DNA of 64,000 nucleotides from Goodfellowiella coeruleoviolacea. GTDB taxonomy: Bacteria > Actinomycetota > Actinomycetes > Mycobacteriales > Pseudonocardiaceae. Position numbers and translations under genes: made by a program. Location: contig NZ_JAMTCK010000018.1 in assembly GCF_024171785.1 (NCBI RefSeq), forward strand, positions 1-64,000, in the 5' to 3' direction. Position 1 is the first letter of the stretch; every line of letters starts with the position of its first letter. Positions 9,232-17,796 of this stretch are shown here, piece by piece. The notes under the pieces were generated by a model. That model did not search any database and had not been told where the DNA came from. It saw only the letters and a list, made by a program, of their open reading frames with translations.

Positions 9232-9636
9232 CTACTGGCCGGCATTCCCACCCAGTGCGCGAGCAATGTCGTCGTCCGTGTATCCGTAGGACTTGGCCGT
9301 CACGACCAACTCGTCCGCCGTGGCCAGCAAATTGGCGACGTACTGCCGCGCCCTGGCGATGTAGGAGTCCGGCGCCTCGATCAGTCGTTCGTTGAGCACA
9401 TCGGCCAGGTCCGCGCTGACCGGATCGCCCAGGGCCGGTTCCGAGCGCAGTTGTCTCGCCCGGTCATCGACGGACATGCGCATCCGGTTCGCCTCGTCCT
9501 GGCACAGCTTCGCCACCTGCAGGACGTTGTCCCTGGTGACGGTGACCTCACCGCCACCCGCACCCCACGCCTGGACCGACGGCTCAGTCCGGCTGTCGCC
9601 GTTCCACGGCCGATCCACGCCACGCCACTCATCCAC
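9232..9636 (-). CDS. small helical WXG/PE-like protein
   Basis: A 134-aa, mostly alpha-helical protein (VTRDNVLQVAKLCQDEANRM, then RLIEAPDSYIARARQYVANLL) whose C-terminus, YGYTDDDIARALGG, recalls small ESX-associated proteins of Pseudonocardiales. The GTG at 9636 is preceded by a G-rich site (GGGGGGCGA); a GTG at 9654 would add six residues. It heads the leftward set of DUF3558, PPE and EspG genes. I do not recognise a named family with certainty. Confidence 0.65.
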   Translation of the reverse strand: MDEWRGVDRPWNGDSRTEPSVQAWGAGGGEVTVTRDNVLQVAKLCQDEANRMRMSVDDRARQLRSEPALGDPVSADLADVLNERLIEAPDSYIARARQYVANLLATADELVVTAKSYGYTDDDIARALGGNAGQ

Positions 9637-10014
9637 TCGCCCCCCTGCGTCCACTATCGGTTTCAGCAGTGCACCGACTGTAGCAATCTGGCGACTGTGC
9701 GCAGGCGGGTCGAGGGAAACAGGTGGAATTCACACGAGTGGGCTAAAAGATCAAATCTTTCGTACCCGGGACATTTCGCCTCGGCACCCGACAATCACCC
9801 ACAGCACGGCACTGCTCTCGACAACGCGCCCGACACGGTGATCGATTGTTCGCCGCGCACGTGTTTCCCCGGACAATTCCCGGTTCGCTCCCGAACAGCG
9901 GGAACGCCACGGCGGAAGTCCACAGTGGAACAGGAGGGCGGAACGAATTTCCACCGCCCCGCGAACAACGGGGCGGGGCCCCGCCAGGTGCGGCGGAGCC
10001 CCACGAACCCGGAG
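9637..10014. other. intergenic region with palindrome
   Basis: 378 bp without a supported gene. It holds a palindrome, AAAGAT-CAA-ATCTTT, at 9746-9760 in an AT-richer stretch about 110 bp upstream of the small WXG-like gene. This could be an operator or part of a promoter. The rest looks like ordinary spacer up to the stop of the hydrolase gene. Confidence 0.4.
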
Positions 10015-10806
10015 TCAGCCGCCGCCGTGGCGGGCGACCAGCCAGTCGACGGTGAGCGTGACGGCCTCCTCGCCGTGTTGTGGCGCCGCAAAACCGTGCT
10101 CGGCACCGGCGACGGTGTGGAACTCGCAGTCGTCCTTGGTGGCGGCGGTGCGCTGGGCGATGGCGTGCGACACGTAGGTGTCCCGGTCCCCGTGGATGAC
10201 CAGGGCCGGCACGTCACTGTCCACAAAGCACTCATCGGGCCGGTGGTAGTGGAACTCCTCGAACAGCACCCGGCCCAGCTCGAAACCGCCCTCGGTAGTC
10301 AGGAAGCCCTGCTCGGCCAGGGTTTCCTGCCGTCCGGGGCCGAACTGGCGCAGGCCTCCAGGCAGCTCCGGCTCGATGAACGTGCGGTGCAGGTTGAGCA
10401 CCGGGTTCCACAGCACCAGGCCGCTGTACAGCTGGTCCAGGTAGGGCAGGGTCAGGCAGGTGGGCACCGCGCCGAAGCTGGCGGCGACCACCGAGACCGG
10501 CGCGGGCAGTTCGGCGTCGGCGTGGCCGACCGCCGCCTCTAAGTCGAGCATCGCGCCGGCGATGGTCACCCCGCGCTGGGTGCCTCCGCTCGCCCCGTGG
10601 CCGCGGAAGGAGAAGCGCAGCACCGCGAAGCCGGCGGCGACCAACTCCTCGGCCAGGGTGGCCAGCCGGCCGTGCGAGCCGTCCTTGTCCGCGGTGAGGC
10701 CGTGCGCGAGCACCACCGTGCCCAGGGGCGAGGTCGCGGTCGCCGGGTGGACCACGGCGTCCAGCGCCACACCGTCCACCGAGGTCAGTTCCAGCGAAGT
10801 TGGCAC
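10015..10806 (-). CDS. alpha/beta hydrolase (S33-like)
   Basis: A 263-aa alpha/beta-hydrolase. The oxyanion-hole region is LAHGLTADKDGSHGRL, a helix cap follows with LRFSFRGHGASGG, the nucleophile elbow is VVAASFGAV (Ser), and the acid/base residues are in HGDRDTYVS and AGAEHGF. The GTG at 10806 is chosen because AAGGAG lies 6 bp upstream; the longer frame has no signal and an unlikely composition. Its substrate is unknown. It stands alone, divergent from the coiled-coil protein gene. Confidence 0.83.
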   Translation of the reverse strand: MPTSLELTSVDGVALDAVVHPATATSPLGTVVLAHGLTADKDGSHGRLATLAEELVAAGFAVLRFSFRGHGASGGTQRGVTIAGAMLDLEAAVGHADAELPAPVSVVAASFGAVPTCLTLPYLDQLYSGLVLWNPVLNLHRTFIEPELPGGLRQFGPGRQETLAEQGFLTTEGGFELGRVLFEEFHYHRPDECFVDSDVPALVIHGDRDTYVSHAIAQRTAATKDDCEFHTVAGAEHGFAAPQHGEEAVTLTVDWLVARHGGG

Positions 10807-10970
10807 CAGCGGCTCCTTACACCATGCCGAGCGGGAAAGCAGGACCTGGCCACCATCTTCCCGCACCCCGGAGCGGCCCGAGCCGAGCGGTTGACCACCG
10901 GCGTGGCCGGGCGCCTCACCGGTTCGGGGCGGCCAGCGCGACACCCGGCACCAGGCCGACCGCCTGGTGT

Positions 10971-10984
10971 CCACTGATCAGTGG
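10971..10984. promoter_or_regulatory. perfect 14-bp palindrome
   Basis: CCACTGATCAGTGG lies in the 398-bp divergent gap between the hydrolase gene (leftward) and the 160-aa protein gene (rightward). The rest of the gap shows no gene. It could be a repressor site for either; there is no evidence for a specific regulator. Confidence 0.4.
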
Positions 10985-11204
10985 CACCGATAGGGTTACA
11001 GCGCGGGCTTGCTTAGCATCCACAGTCGCGGCCGTCGCAGGGACTCACCTCACGCGCCCTCGAACAGGTGTTCTACCATGCCGCAAACTCGGTGGCGCGG
11101 CGACCCCGCGCGCCGAGTGCGCCGGTGGGTCGGACTTCGGCCGCCGCGACCAGCATTGCAGTACCGCAGTACCACACCGCCACTGTGCCGGAGAGGAACA
11201 CACC

Positions 11205-11687
11205 GTGAGCCCAGACTCACCTTTCGAGCAGGATGTCAAGGAAGAGACCGACGTGAACGCCCCAGCCGCGCCGAGCTCGACCAGTGCGCAGCCGGCCTCC
11301 GCTGACGGTGACGAGCAGCAGGCCGGTGCGGACGCGGGCAAGGCCACGACCGAGGCGGCCGAGGACGAGGCCGGCGCCAAGCGCGGCCGTCCCCGCAAGC
11401 AGAGCAGCGCCCGCAAGACCCGCACGGTCGAGCTGACCCTCACGCTGACCGGCACGGCCGAGGGCGAGTGGCAGGCCGATCTCGTGCACGGGACCAACCG
11501 GGTGGTCAAGGGCCTGCAGATCCCGGCCAGCGCCGTGGCCAAGGCCGCCAAGGAGCTGCACGACGACATCTCCGAGGGCATCGAGACCGTGCTGAGCGCC
11601 GCCCGCGAGCAGCACCGCGCCAAGATGGAGGCGCTGGAGGCCGAGCTGGAGAAGGTCAAGCGCGCGCTGGCCGACCTCAGCGAGTGA
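11205..11687 (+). CDS. conserved hypothetical protein with AT-hook-like motif and C-terminal coiled coil
   Basis: A 160-aa protein. Residues 1-60 are acidic, Ala/Ser-rich and disordered. A basic motif follows, AKRGRPRKQSSARKTR, which contains the GRPRK core of an AT-hook. A beta-hairpin-like segment (TVELTLTLTGTAEGEWQADL) comes next, then a helical end with heptads (AAREQHRAKMEALEAELEKVKRALADL). The GTG start has GGAGAGG upstream. The arrangement may match DUF6319, of which I am not certain. DNA binding is possible from the AT-hook-like motif but is inference. Confidence 0.72.
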   Translation: MSPDSPFEQDVKEETDVNAPAAPSSTSAQPASADGDEQQAGADAGKATTEAAEDEAGAKRGRPRKQSSARKTRTVELTLTLTGTAEGEWQADLVHGTNRVVKGLQIPASAVAKAAKELHDDISEGIETVLSAAREQHRAKMEALEAELEKVKRALADLSE

Positions 11688-11737
11688 GCGTCAGCGGGTA
11701 ACCCTCCCGCCGAGCTGTTGTCCCGGCGAGTGACTGT

Positions 11738-11773
11738 CGAGGGGCGTGTCCCGACCACGGGGCACGCCCCTCG
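11738..11773. terminator. bidirectional terminator hairpin
   Basis: A 15-bp stem (11738-11752 pairs with 11759-11773, one G-U pair) around a six-base loop. It lies in the 109-bp convergent gap between the 160-aa protein gene and the metallophosphoesterase gene. It has no T-run, which is usual for actinomycete terminators. Confidence 0.65.
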
Positions 11774-11796
11774 GCGTGTCCGGGCACCGGCCGGGG

Positions 11797-12681
11797 TCAG
11801 GCGCGGATCGCGGCGAACTGGCCGGCGGGCTGGCGGTTCTGGTCGACGGGCAGGATGCGGCGGACCGGGTCGGGCAGGCCGGACCCTCGGCGCTGCCACT
11901 CCCTCGGGTAGCCGAGCGAGACCTCCTCGAACCGCACGCCGTCGTAGAACAGGGTGAGCGGGATGTGCAGGTGCCCGGACACGGCGACCTCGGCGCGGAA
12001 GCGCACGTGCCAGTCCGCGGTCCGGGTGCTGCCGCACCACATGGCGAACTGGGGGAAGCGCAGCATCCGGGTGGGGCCCTGGTGCAGCGGCCAGTGCGAG
12101 ACCAGGATGGTGCGCTGGTGCTGGGGGATCGCGGCCAGCCGGGGCTCGGTGACCTCGATGCGCTGCCGGCACCAGTCGGCCCGGGTGGGGTACGGGTCGG
12201 GGTGCAGCATGAACTCGTCGGTGCACACCACGCCGGTCTCGTAGGCGTGCTTCATGGCCGCGTCCAACGAGGTGTTGGGGTCCCGGAAGCTGTAGTCGTA
12301 CAACAGGAACAGCGGAGCGACCACGTAACTGCTCTCGTCGGTCTCCCACACCGGGTAGGGGTCCTCCGGGGTGAGCACGCCCAGCCCACGGCACACCTCG
12401 ACCAGGTGGTGGTAGCGGGCCTCGCCGCGCAGCTGCACCGGGTCCTGTCGGGTGGTCCACAGCTCGTGGTTGCCCGGCACCCAGATGACCCTGGCGAACC
12501 GGTCCCGCAGCAGCCGGAGCGTGGCCTCGATGTCGGCGACGGTCTCGGCCACGTCACCGGCGACGATCAGCCAGTCGCCGTCGGAGGTGGGTCGGATCCG
12601 GTCGACCACCTCGCGGTTGCGCTCGTGGGAGACGTGCAGGTCGCTGACGGCAAGCAGGGATCGCGCTGACACGAGCGCCAC
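11797..12681 (-). CDS. metallophosphoesterase
   Basis: A 294-aa calcineurin-like phosphoesterase. The metal-binding motifs appear in order: VSDLHVSHERN, VAGDVAET, VPGNHELW, ILVSHWPLH and VSGHLHIP. The GTG at 12681 opens MALVSARSLLAVSDLHV; a second GTG four codons in is also possible. The substrate cannot be told from the sequence. It is convergent with the coiled-coil protein gene and divergent from the cobalamin riboswitch. Confidence 0.88.
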   Translation of the reverse strand: MALVSARSLLAVSDLHVSHERNREVVDRIRPTSDGDWLIVAGDVAETVADIEATLRLLRDRFARVIWVPGNHELWTTRQDPVQLRGEARYHHLVEVCRGLGVLTPEDPYPVWETDESSYVVAPLFLLYDYSFRDPNTSLDAAMKHAYETGVVCTDEFMLHPDPYPTRADWCRQRIEVTEPRLAAIPQHQRTILVSHWPLHQGPTRMLRFPQFAMWCGSTRTADWHVRFRAEVAVSGHLHIPLTLFYDGVRFEEVSLGYPREWQRRGSGLPDPVRRILPVDQNRQPAGQFAAIRA

Positions 12682-12913
12682 ACTACCTCGCGGGGATCTT
12701 CACCGGACCTGGTCAACATGGCTGAATTCCCGGTGGCTGGGCCATTCCCGGTGGTCGTCGCGGGCGGCGGAGCGGAACCGGACGGCCGGCGCGCGCCCCG
12801 GTGGCGCGGCAGCGGCCTGACGGTGGTGACGGCGGCGGTCAAGTCGCCACGCCGGCCTCGCCCCAACTCCGTGCCCGACTCACAGAGCGCCGACACGCGG
12901 ATCATCTTGGGGG

Positions 12914-12944
12914 TTGCGCAGCCACTCACCCCAACATGTAGTCT
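12914..12944 (+). promoter_or_regulatory. possible promoter of the nrdAB transcript
   Basis: TTGCGC (12914-12919) and TAGTCT (12939-12944) are separated by 19 bp and end 6 bp before the first pairing of the cobalamin riboswitch. The position is right for its promoter, though the spacing is slightly long. The stretch 12682-12913 shows no gene. Confidence 0.4.
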
Positions 12945-12950
12945 TCACGC

Positions 12951-13164
12951 GCCGGTTGGTTCGGCGGGCCCGATGGCTCGACGAGGCAACAGGGAACCCG
13001 GTGCGAATCCGGGACTGCCCCGCAGCGGTGAACGGGAACGACCGCCGTCACCACCCCTCCCCGGGTGGTACAGCACTGGGCGCGCGAGCGCCTGGGAAGC
13101 GACGGCCAGTAGGCCCACCGGTCCACCCGGTGGTCGCCCGTGAGTCCGAAGACCTGCCACCGGC
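12951..13164 (+). promoter_or_regulatory. cobalamin riboswitch
   Basis: Adenosylcobalamin-sensing leader RNA. P1 is GCCGGT (12951-12956) pairing with ACCGGC (13159-13164). The conserved core reads GAACCCGGTGCGAATCCGGG, then ACTGCCCCGCAGCGGTGA, and the 3' half contains GGAAGCGACGGCCAGTAGG and the B12 box GTCCGAAGACCTGCC (13144-13158). It lies 360 bp upstream of nrdA. Class Ia nrdAB under a B12 riboswitch is known from Streptomyces, where cobalamin shuts off the oxygen-dependent enzyme while the B12-dependent class II enzyme works. The same logic is inferred here. Confidence 0.93.
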
Positions 13165-13523
13165 ACGCGCGCCACCGGCGTGCGTCGGGCAGAGGCCTCG
13201 TGGGAGGGCCGCGTGCCGCGTCGAGTCGCGCCCGCATGGCGCCTCGGCCGGTCACCACACCGCTTCCCCCACCGCTTCGGCCCGTTGTCGAACGCTCGCG
13301 AGGAGAGAGCTGTGCCGCACGACCTGATACCCGCCGACCCGTAGCCCCACCGCCGGGTCCGGCCCCTCACCTCACCCGCCATTCCCACCCGTCCCCGCGC
13401 GCGTTCGCCCGCGCGGCGTCGGGCGATGGCGGCTGCCCTGCGCACCCGCACCGCGCACCTGCCCGCCGCGCGGGCGTTCCGCCCTGTTCCCGCACTCGAT
13501 CACGACCACCTGGAGTTGTCCGC
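13165..13523 (+). other. long leader between riboswitch and nrdA
   Basis: 359 bp that probably holds the expression platform of the riboswitch. It contains GC-rich inverted segments near 13165-13260, but I could not define one terminator or anti-Shine-Dalgarno pairing by eye. The nrdA frame is open back to 13140, but its translation is a Pro/Arg/His-rich sequence unlike any NrdA, so the CDS start is placed at 13524. Confidence 0.5.
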
Positions 13524-16127
13524 ATGAGCGTTCACCCGGCCGAGGCCGCCCCGATTCCCGCCTCCGCTGACCACGCCCCCGCCGGCCTCGCCCTGGCCAC
13601 CAGCGGCATCACCGTGCGGCACGCCGACGGCCGCCGCGAGCCGCTGGACCTGGACCGACTGGCCCTGGTGATCACCGAGGCCTGTGCCGGGCTGACCGGG
13701 GTGTCCGCGCAGACCGTGCTGGCCGAGGCCAGGCAGCTGCTCTACGACGGCATCACCGCGGCCGAACTGGCCCTGGCGCCGATGCTGGCGGCGCGTGCCC
13801 TGGTGGAGACCGAGCCGAACTACTCGCTGGTCAGCGCCAGGCTGCTGCTGGACAGGCTGCGCGGGGAGGCGCTGGAGTTCCTGCGCGCCAGCGAACAGCA
13901 GGCCAGCCAGGCGGAGATGGCCGTGGAGTACCCGGCCTACTTCGTCCAGTTCGTCCGGCGCGGCGTGGCGCTGGGCCAGCTCGACCCGGAGCTGGCCACC
14001 TTCGACCTGCCCCGGCTGGGTGCCGCGCTCATTCCGCAGCGGGACATGAACTTCCAGTTCCTGGGCATGCAGACGCTCTACGACCGCTACCTGCTGCACC
14101 ACGACGGGGTCCGCTACGAGCTGCCGCAGGCGTTCTTCATGCGGGTGGCCATGGGGCTGGCGCTCCGCGAGGACGACCGGGAGGCCAGGGCCATCGAGTT
14201 CTACCAGCTGCTGTCCTCGTTCGACTTCATGTGCTCCACGCCCACCCTGTTCAACTCGGGCACCACCCGGCCGCAGCTGTCGTCCTGCTTCCTGACCACC
14301 GTCGAGGACGACCTGGCCGCGATCTTCCACGGGATCAGCAACAACGCGCTGCTGTCCAAGTACGCGGGCGGCCTGGGCAACGACTGGACGCCGGTGCGCG
14401 GCATCGGCGCGCACATCCGGGGCACCAACGGCAAGTCGCAGGGGGTGGTGCCGTTCCTGAAGATCGCCAACGACACCGCGGTCGCGGTGAACCAGGGCGG
14501 CAAGCGCAAGGGCGCGGTGTGCGCCTACCTGGAGACCTGGCACATCGACATCGAGGAGTTCCTGGACCTGCGCAAGAACACCGGTGACGACCGGCGGCGC
14601 ACCCACGACATGAACACCGCCAACTGGGTGCCCGACGAGTTCCTCCGCCGGGTGCGGGCCGACCAGGAGTGGACGCTGTTCTCCCCGGACGAGGTGCCCG
14701 ACCTGCACGACCTCTACGGCACCGCGTTCGCGCAGCGGTACGCGGCCTACGAGCGGGCCGCCGACCGGGGCGAGATCCGGGTCTTCCGCCGGGTGCGCGC
14801 CAAGGACCTGTGGCGGCGCATGCTGACCATGCTGTTCGAGACCGGGCACCCGTGGATCACCTTCAAGGACCCGAGCAACCTGCGCTCGCCCCAGCAGCAC
14901 CAGGGCGTGGTGCACTCCTCCAACCTGTGCACCGAGATCACCCTGAACACCTCGGCCGACGAGGTGGCCGTGTGCAACCTGGGCTCGGTGAACCTGGCCC
15001 AGCACGTCACGGCCGACGGCATCGACCACGCGCGGCTGGAGCGGACCGTGCGCACGGCCGTGCGGATGCTCGACAACGTGATCGACGTGAACTTCTACAC
15101 CATCCCCGAGGCGCGGCGGTCCAACCTGCGGCACCGCCCGGTCGGCCTGGGGCTGATGGGTTTCCAGGACGCCCTGTTCACCCTGCGGCTGCCGATGGCC
15201 TCGGCCGAGGCCGTGGAGTTCGCCGACCGCAGCATGGAGGAGATCAGCTACTACGCGATCTCCGCGTCGGCGGACCTGGCCGAGCAGCGCGGCCACTACG
15301 AGAGCTTCCCGGGATCGCTGTGGAGCAGGGGCATCCTGCCGATCGACTCGATCGGCCTGCTCGCCTCGGCCCGGGGCGCCGACCTGGAGCTGGACACCAG
15401 CGCCCGGCTGGACTGGGCCGGCCTGCGCGAGCGGGTGCGCACGGTGGGCCTGCGCAACTCCAACGTGATGGCCATCGCGCCGACCGCGACCATCGCCAAC
15501 ATCTGCGGGGTGGGCCAGTCGATCGAGCCGCTGTACCGCAACCTCTACGTCAAGTCCAACATGTCCGGTGACTTCACCGTGGTGAACCCGCACCTGGTGC
15601 ACGAACTCAAGGCGCTGGGCCTGTGGGACGAGCGGATGATCAGCGACCTGAAGTTCTTCGACGGCAGCCTCGGCCCGATCGAGCGCATCCCCGCGGAGCT
15701 GAAGTCGTTGTACGCCACCGCGTTCGAGATCGACAGCCGGTGGCTGGTGGAGGCGGCGGCGCGCCGGCAGAAGTGGATCGACCAGGCCCAGTCGCTCAAC
15801 CTCTACATCGACCAGCCCAGTGGCCGCAAGCTGGACGAGCTGTACCAGCTCGCCTGGCTGCGCGGCCTGAAGACCACCTACTACCTGCGTTCGCAGAGCG
15901 CCACGCACGTGGAGAAGAGCACGCTGCGCGGCACCGACGGCAAGCTCAACGCGGTCTCCCCGGTGCTGACCGGGCCCGCCGCCACCCCGCAGACCGCCAC
16001 CCAGCAGACCGCCGCCCAGCAGGCCGCCGCCCAGCAGGCCGGGGCAGCGCAGGCCGTGGCAGCGCAGGCGATGGCAACGGGGATGGCCTGCGCCATCGAC
16101 GACCCGGAGTGCGAAGCCTGCCAGTGA
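13524..16127 (+). CDS. nrdA: class I ribonucleoside-diphosphate reductase alpha subunit
   Basis: An 867-aa catalytic subunit that reduces ribonucleoside diphosphates. Residues about 15-110 form an ATP-cone (allosteric activity site). Active-site residues: Cys255 (QLSSCFL), the N467-C469-E471 triad (SSNLCTEI), Cys484 ([10 protein letters not shown]), and the Tyr-Tyr radical pair in KTTYYLRSQ. The tail ends DDPECEACQ, with cysteines able to re-reduce the active site. Just before it, residues about 815-850 form a Gln/Ala/Thr-rich flexible linker (repeats of QTA and AAQQ). The ATG at 13524 is chosen because everything upstream is riboswitch leader. nrdB follows after 58 bp. Confidence 0.96.
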   Translation: MSVHPAEAAPIPASADHAPAGLALATSGITVRHADGRREPLDLDRLALVITEACAGLTGVSAQTVLAEARQLLYDGITAAELALAPMLAARALVETEPNYSLVSARLLLDRLRGEALEFLRASEQQASQAEMAVEYPAYFVQFVRRGVALGQLDPELATFDLPRLGAALIPQRDMNFQFLGMQTLYDRYLLHHDGVRYELPQAFFMRVAMGLALREDDREARAIEFYQLLSSFDFMCSTPTLFNSGTTRPQLSSCFLTTVEDDLAAIFHGISNNALLSKYAGGLGNDWTPVRGIGAHIRGTNGKSQGVVPFLKIANDTAVAVNQGGKRKGAVCAYLETWHIDIEEFLDLRKNTGDDRRRTHDMNTANWVPDEFLRRVRADQEWTLFSPDEVPDLHDLYGTAFAQRYAAYERAADRGEIRVFRRVRAKDLWRRMLTMLFETGHPWITFKDPSNLRSPQQHQGVVHSSNLCTEITLNTSADEVAVCNLGSVNLAQHVTADGIDHARLERTVRTAVRMLDNVIDVNFYTIPEARRSNLRHRPVGLGLMGFQDALFTLRLPMASAEAVEFADRSMEEISYYAISASADLAEQRGHYESFPGSLWSRGILPIDSIGLLASARGADLELDTSARLDWAGLRERVRTVGLRNSNVMAIAPTATIANICGVGQSIEPLYRNLYVKSNMSGDFTVVNPHLVHELKALGLWDERMISDLKFFDGSLGPIERIPAELKSLYATAFEIDSRWLVEAAARRQKWIDQAQSLNLYIDQPSGRKLDELYQLAWLRGLKTTYYLRSQSATHVEKSTLRGTDGKLNAVSPVLTGPAATPQTATQQTAAQQAAAQQAGAAQAVAAQAMATGMACAIDDPECEACQ

Positions 16128-16185
16128 CGCCTGGCCGACTCCACCACCGTCAGTTCGACAGACCAGAACGAGGAACGACCACCCC

Positions 16186-17259
16186 ATGACCGACATCCAG
16201 CCAGCCGACACCTCCGGCCTGGGCGCGATCGACCGCAACGCCGCCCGGGTCAGCGTCGACGACAAGGCGATGATCAACTGCCGGGCCGACGTCAACCAGC
16301 TGCTCCCGCTGAAGTACCACTGGGCGTGGGAGAAGTACCTGGCCGGCTGCAACAACCACTGGATGCCCACGGAGGTGTCCATGCAGGCCGACATCGCGCT
16401 GTGGAAGTCGCCGGACGGGCTGACCGACGACGAACGGCTGGCGATCAAGCGCAACCTCGGCTTCTTCGCCACCTCGGAGTCGTTGGTGGCCAACAACATC
16501 GTGCTGGCCGTGTACCGGCACCTGACCAACCCGGAATGCCGGCAGTACCTGCTGCGCCAGGCCTTCGAGGAGGCCGTGCACACCCACACCTTCGAGTACG
16601 TCTGCGAGAGCCTCGGCCTGGACGAGGGCGAGCTGTTCAACATGTACCGCGAGGTGCCCTCGATCACCGACAAGGCCGCGTGGGCGCTGAACTACACGCA
16701 GAACCTGGAGGACCCGGAGTTCCGCACCGGCACCCCAGCCGCCGACCAGGCGTTCCTGCGCGACCTGGTCGCGTTCTACGTGGTGTTCGAGGGGATGTGG
16801 TTCTACACCGGGTTCGCGCAGATCCTGTCGCTCGGGCGGCGCAACAAGATGGTCGGCATCGCCGAGCAGTACCAGTACATCCTGCGCGACGAGTCGATCC
16901 ACCTGAACTTCGGCATCGACGCGATCAACCAGATCAAGATCGAGAACCCGCACCTGTGGACCGAGGAGTTCCAGCGGGAGGTGCGCACCATGCTCGCGGA
17001 GGCGTGCGAGCTGGAGGTCGCCTACGGCCGGGACACCATGCCCAACGGGCTGCTCGGGCTCAACGCCGGCCTGTGCGAGCAGTACATGCGCTTCATCACC
17101 AACCGCCGCTGCGCCCAGCTGGGCCTGGACCCGCTGTTCGGTCCCACCGACAACCCGTTCCCGTGGATGTCGGAGATGATGGACCTGAAGAAGGAGAAGA
17201 ACTTCTTCGAGACGCGGGTGATCGAGTACCAGAGCGGCGGCGCCCTGGACTGGGACTGA
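16186..17259 (+). CDS. nrdB: ribonucleotide reductase beta subunit, class Ic type (no radical tyrosine)
   Basis: A 357-aa radical-generating subunit. Metal ligands by position are Glu98 (ATSESL), Glu129 and His132 ([10 protein letters not shown]), Glu202 (VFEGMWFY), and Glu236 and His239 ([10 protein letters not shown]). Two features mark it as the chlamydial class Ic kind: the first ligand is Glu, not Asp, and the radical-Tyr position (His+4) is Phe136. Tyr138 matches the Tyr important for radical transfer in the Chlamydia protein. Such enzymes use a Mn(IV)/Fe(III) centre instead of a tyrosyl radical; this is known for the family and inferred here. The end, [15 protein letters not shown], is the usual C-terminus that docks to NrdA. 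Confidence 0.95.
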   Translation: MTDIQPADTSGLGAIDRNAARVSVDDKAMINCRADVNQLLPLKYHWAWEKYLAGCNNHWMPTEVSMQADIALWKSPDGLTDDERLAIKRNLGFFATSESLVANNIVLAVYRHLTNPECRQYLLRQAFEEAVHTHTFEYVCESLGLDEGELFNMYREVPSITDKAAWALNYTQNLEDPEFRTGTPAADQAFLRDLVAFYVVFEGMWFYTGFAQILSLGRRNKMVGIAEQYQYILRDESIHLNFGIDAINQIKIENPHLWTEEFQREVRTMLAEACELEVAYGRDTMPNGLLGLNAGLCEQYMRFITNRRCAQLGLDPLFGPTDNPFPWMSEMMDLKKEKNFFETRVIEYQSGGALDWD

Positions 17260-17293
17260 CCCCTGCCCTGGACTGACCACTGTGGACAGTTGT

Positions 17294-17339
17294 CCGGGTG
17301 GGCGTCCGCCCCGGCGCGACCGGCCGGGCGCCCACCCGG
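17294..17339 (+). terminator. hairpin after nrdB
   Basis: A perfect 11-bp inverted repeat (CCGGGTGGGCG at 17294-17304, CGCCCACCCGG at 17329-17339), beginning 34 bp after the nrdB stop. There is no T-run. It is a plausible actinomycete terminator for the nrdAB transcript. Confidence 0.6.
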
Positions 17340-17371
17340 TGCCCGCCCGGTCGCGCGGATAACCTGACCGC

Positions 17372-17775
17372 GTGGCCCAAGACGACTCGCGAGAGCACGG
17401 CCTGCCGCGCGCCGCACGCGTCCACCAGCCGCTGATGTCCGAGGCGGACGCCGAGCGCGTCCGGCGCTGGCACGAGGCCGCCTACCAGGAGCTGCGCGCA
17501 CAGACCGGCAGCCAGACCGTCTCCTACCTCGGCCGCCGGCTGGTGGTGCCACCGCCGACCCGGGCTACCGCGCCCTGACCAGCTTCTTCCACCACGCCAG
17601 GGCGCACCTGGCCGACGGCGGCCGGATGCTGGTCTTCTTCGGCAGCTCCGGCGACCTGGCCTACCTGGAGCACCTCATCGACGAGCAGGGTTTCCAGCGC
17701 GCGGTCGTGGCCCGGCACAGCCTGGCCAGGGACGGACAGCTGGTCGACTACGTCACCTTCCGGGTGACCGCGTGA
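17372..17775 (+). pseudogene. methyltransferase remnant (internal deletion and frameshift)
   Basis: Two pieces of one gene lie in different frames. The 5' piece (GTG 17372 to a stop at 17576) reads PLMSEADAERVRRWHEAAYQ then SYLGRRLVVPP, the N-terminus of a class I SAM-dependent methyltransferase of the HemK/PrmC-like kind. The 3' piece (from about 17556 to TGA 17775) reads GYRALTSFFHHARAHLADGG, RMLVFFGSSGDLAYLEHLID and ends VDYVTFRVTA, the last strands of such a protein. The whole SAM-binding core (DxGxGxG and the NPPY-type motif) is missing, so an internal deletion has joined the ends out of frame. Confidence 0.7.
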
Positions 17776-17796
17776 CCGCGTGACCGGACGGCCGGG

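Noticed and set aside
12951-13164. tRNA-like segment (GGTGCGAATCC resembles a T-loop)
   Set aside because: The bases belong to the conserved core of the cobalamin riboswitch; no acceptor stem or anticodon arm fits.
13140-13523. NrdA extended upstream to 13140 (995 aa)
   Set aside because: The extra 128 residues are Pro/Arg/His-rich, overlap the riboswitch and have no family similarity. The ATG at 13524 is just before the ATP-cone.
13500-16673. very long open frame on the minus strand opposite nrdA
   Set aside because: It is a GC-rich mirror of a certain gene, with His/Gln/Val-rich low-complexity translation and no family features.
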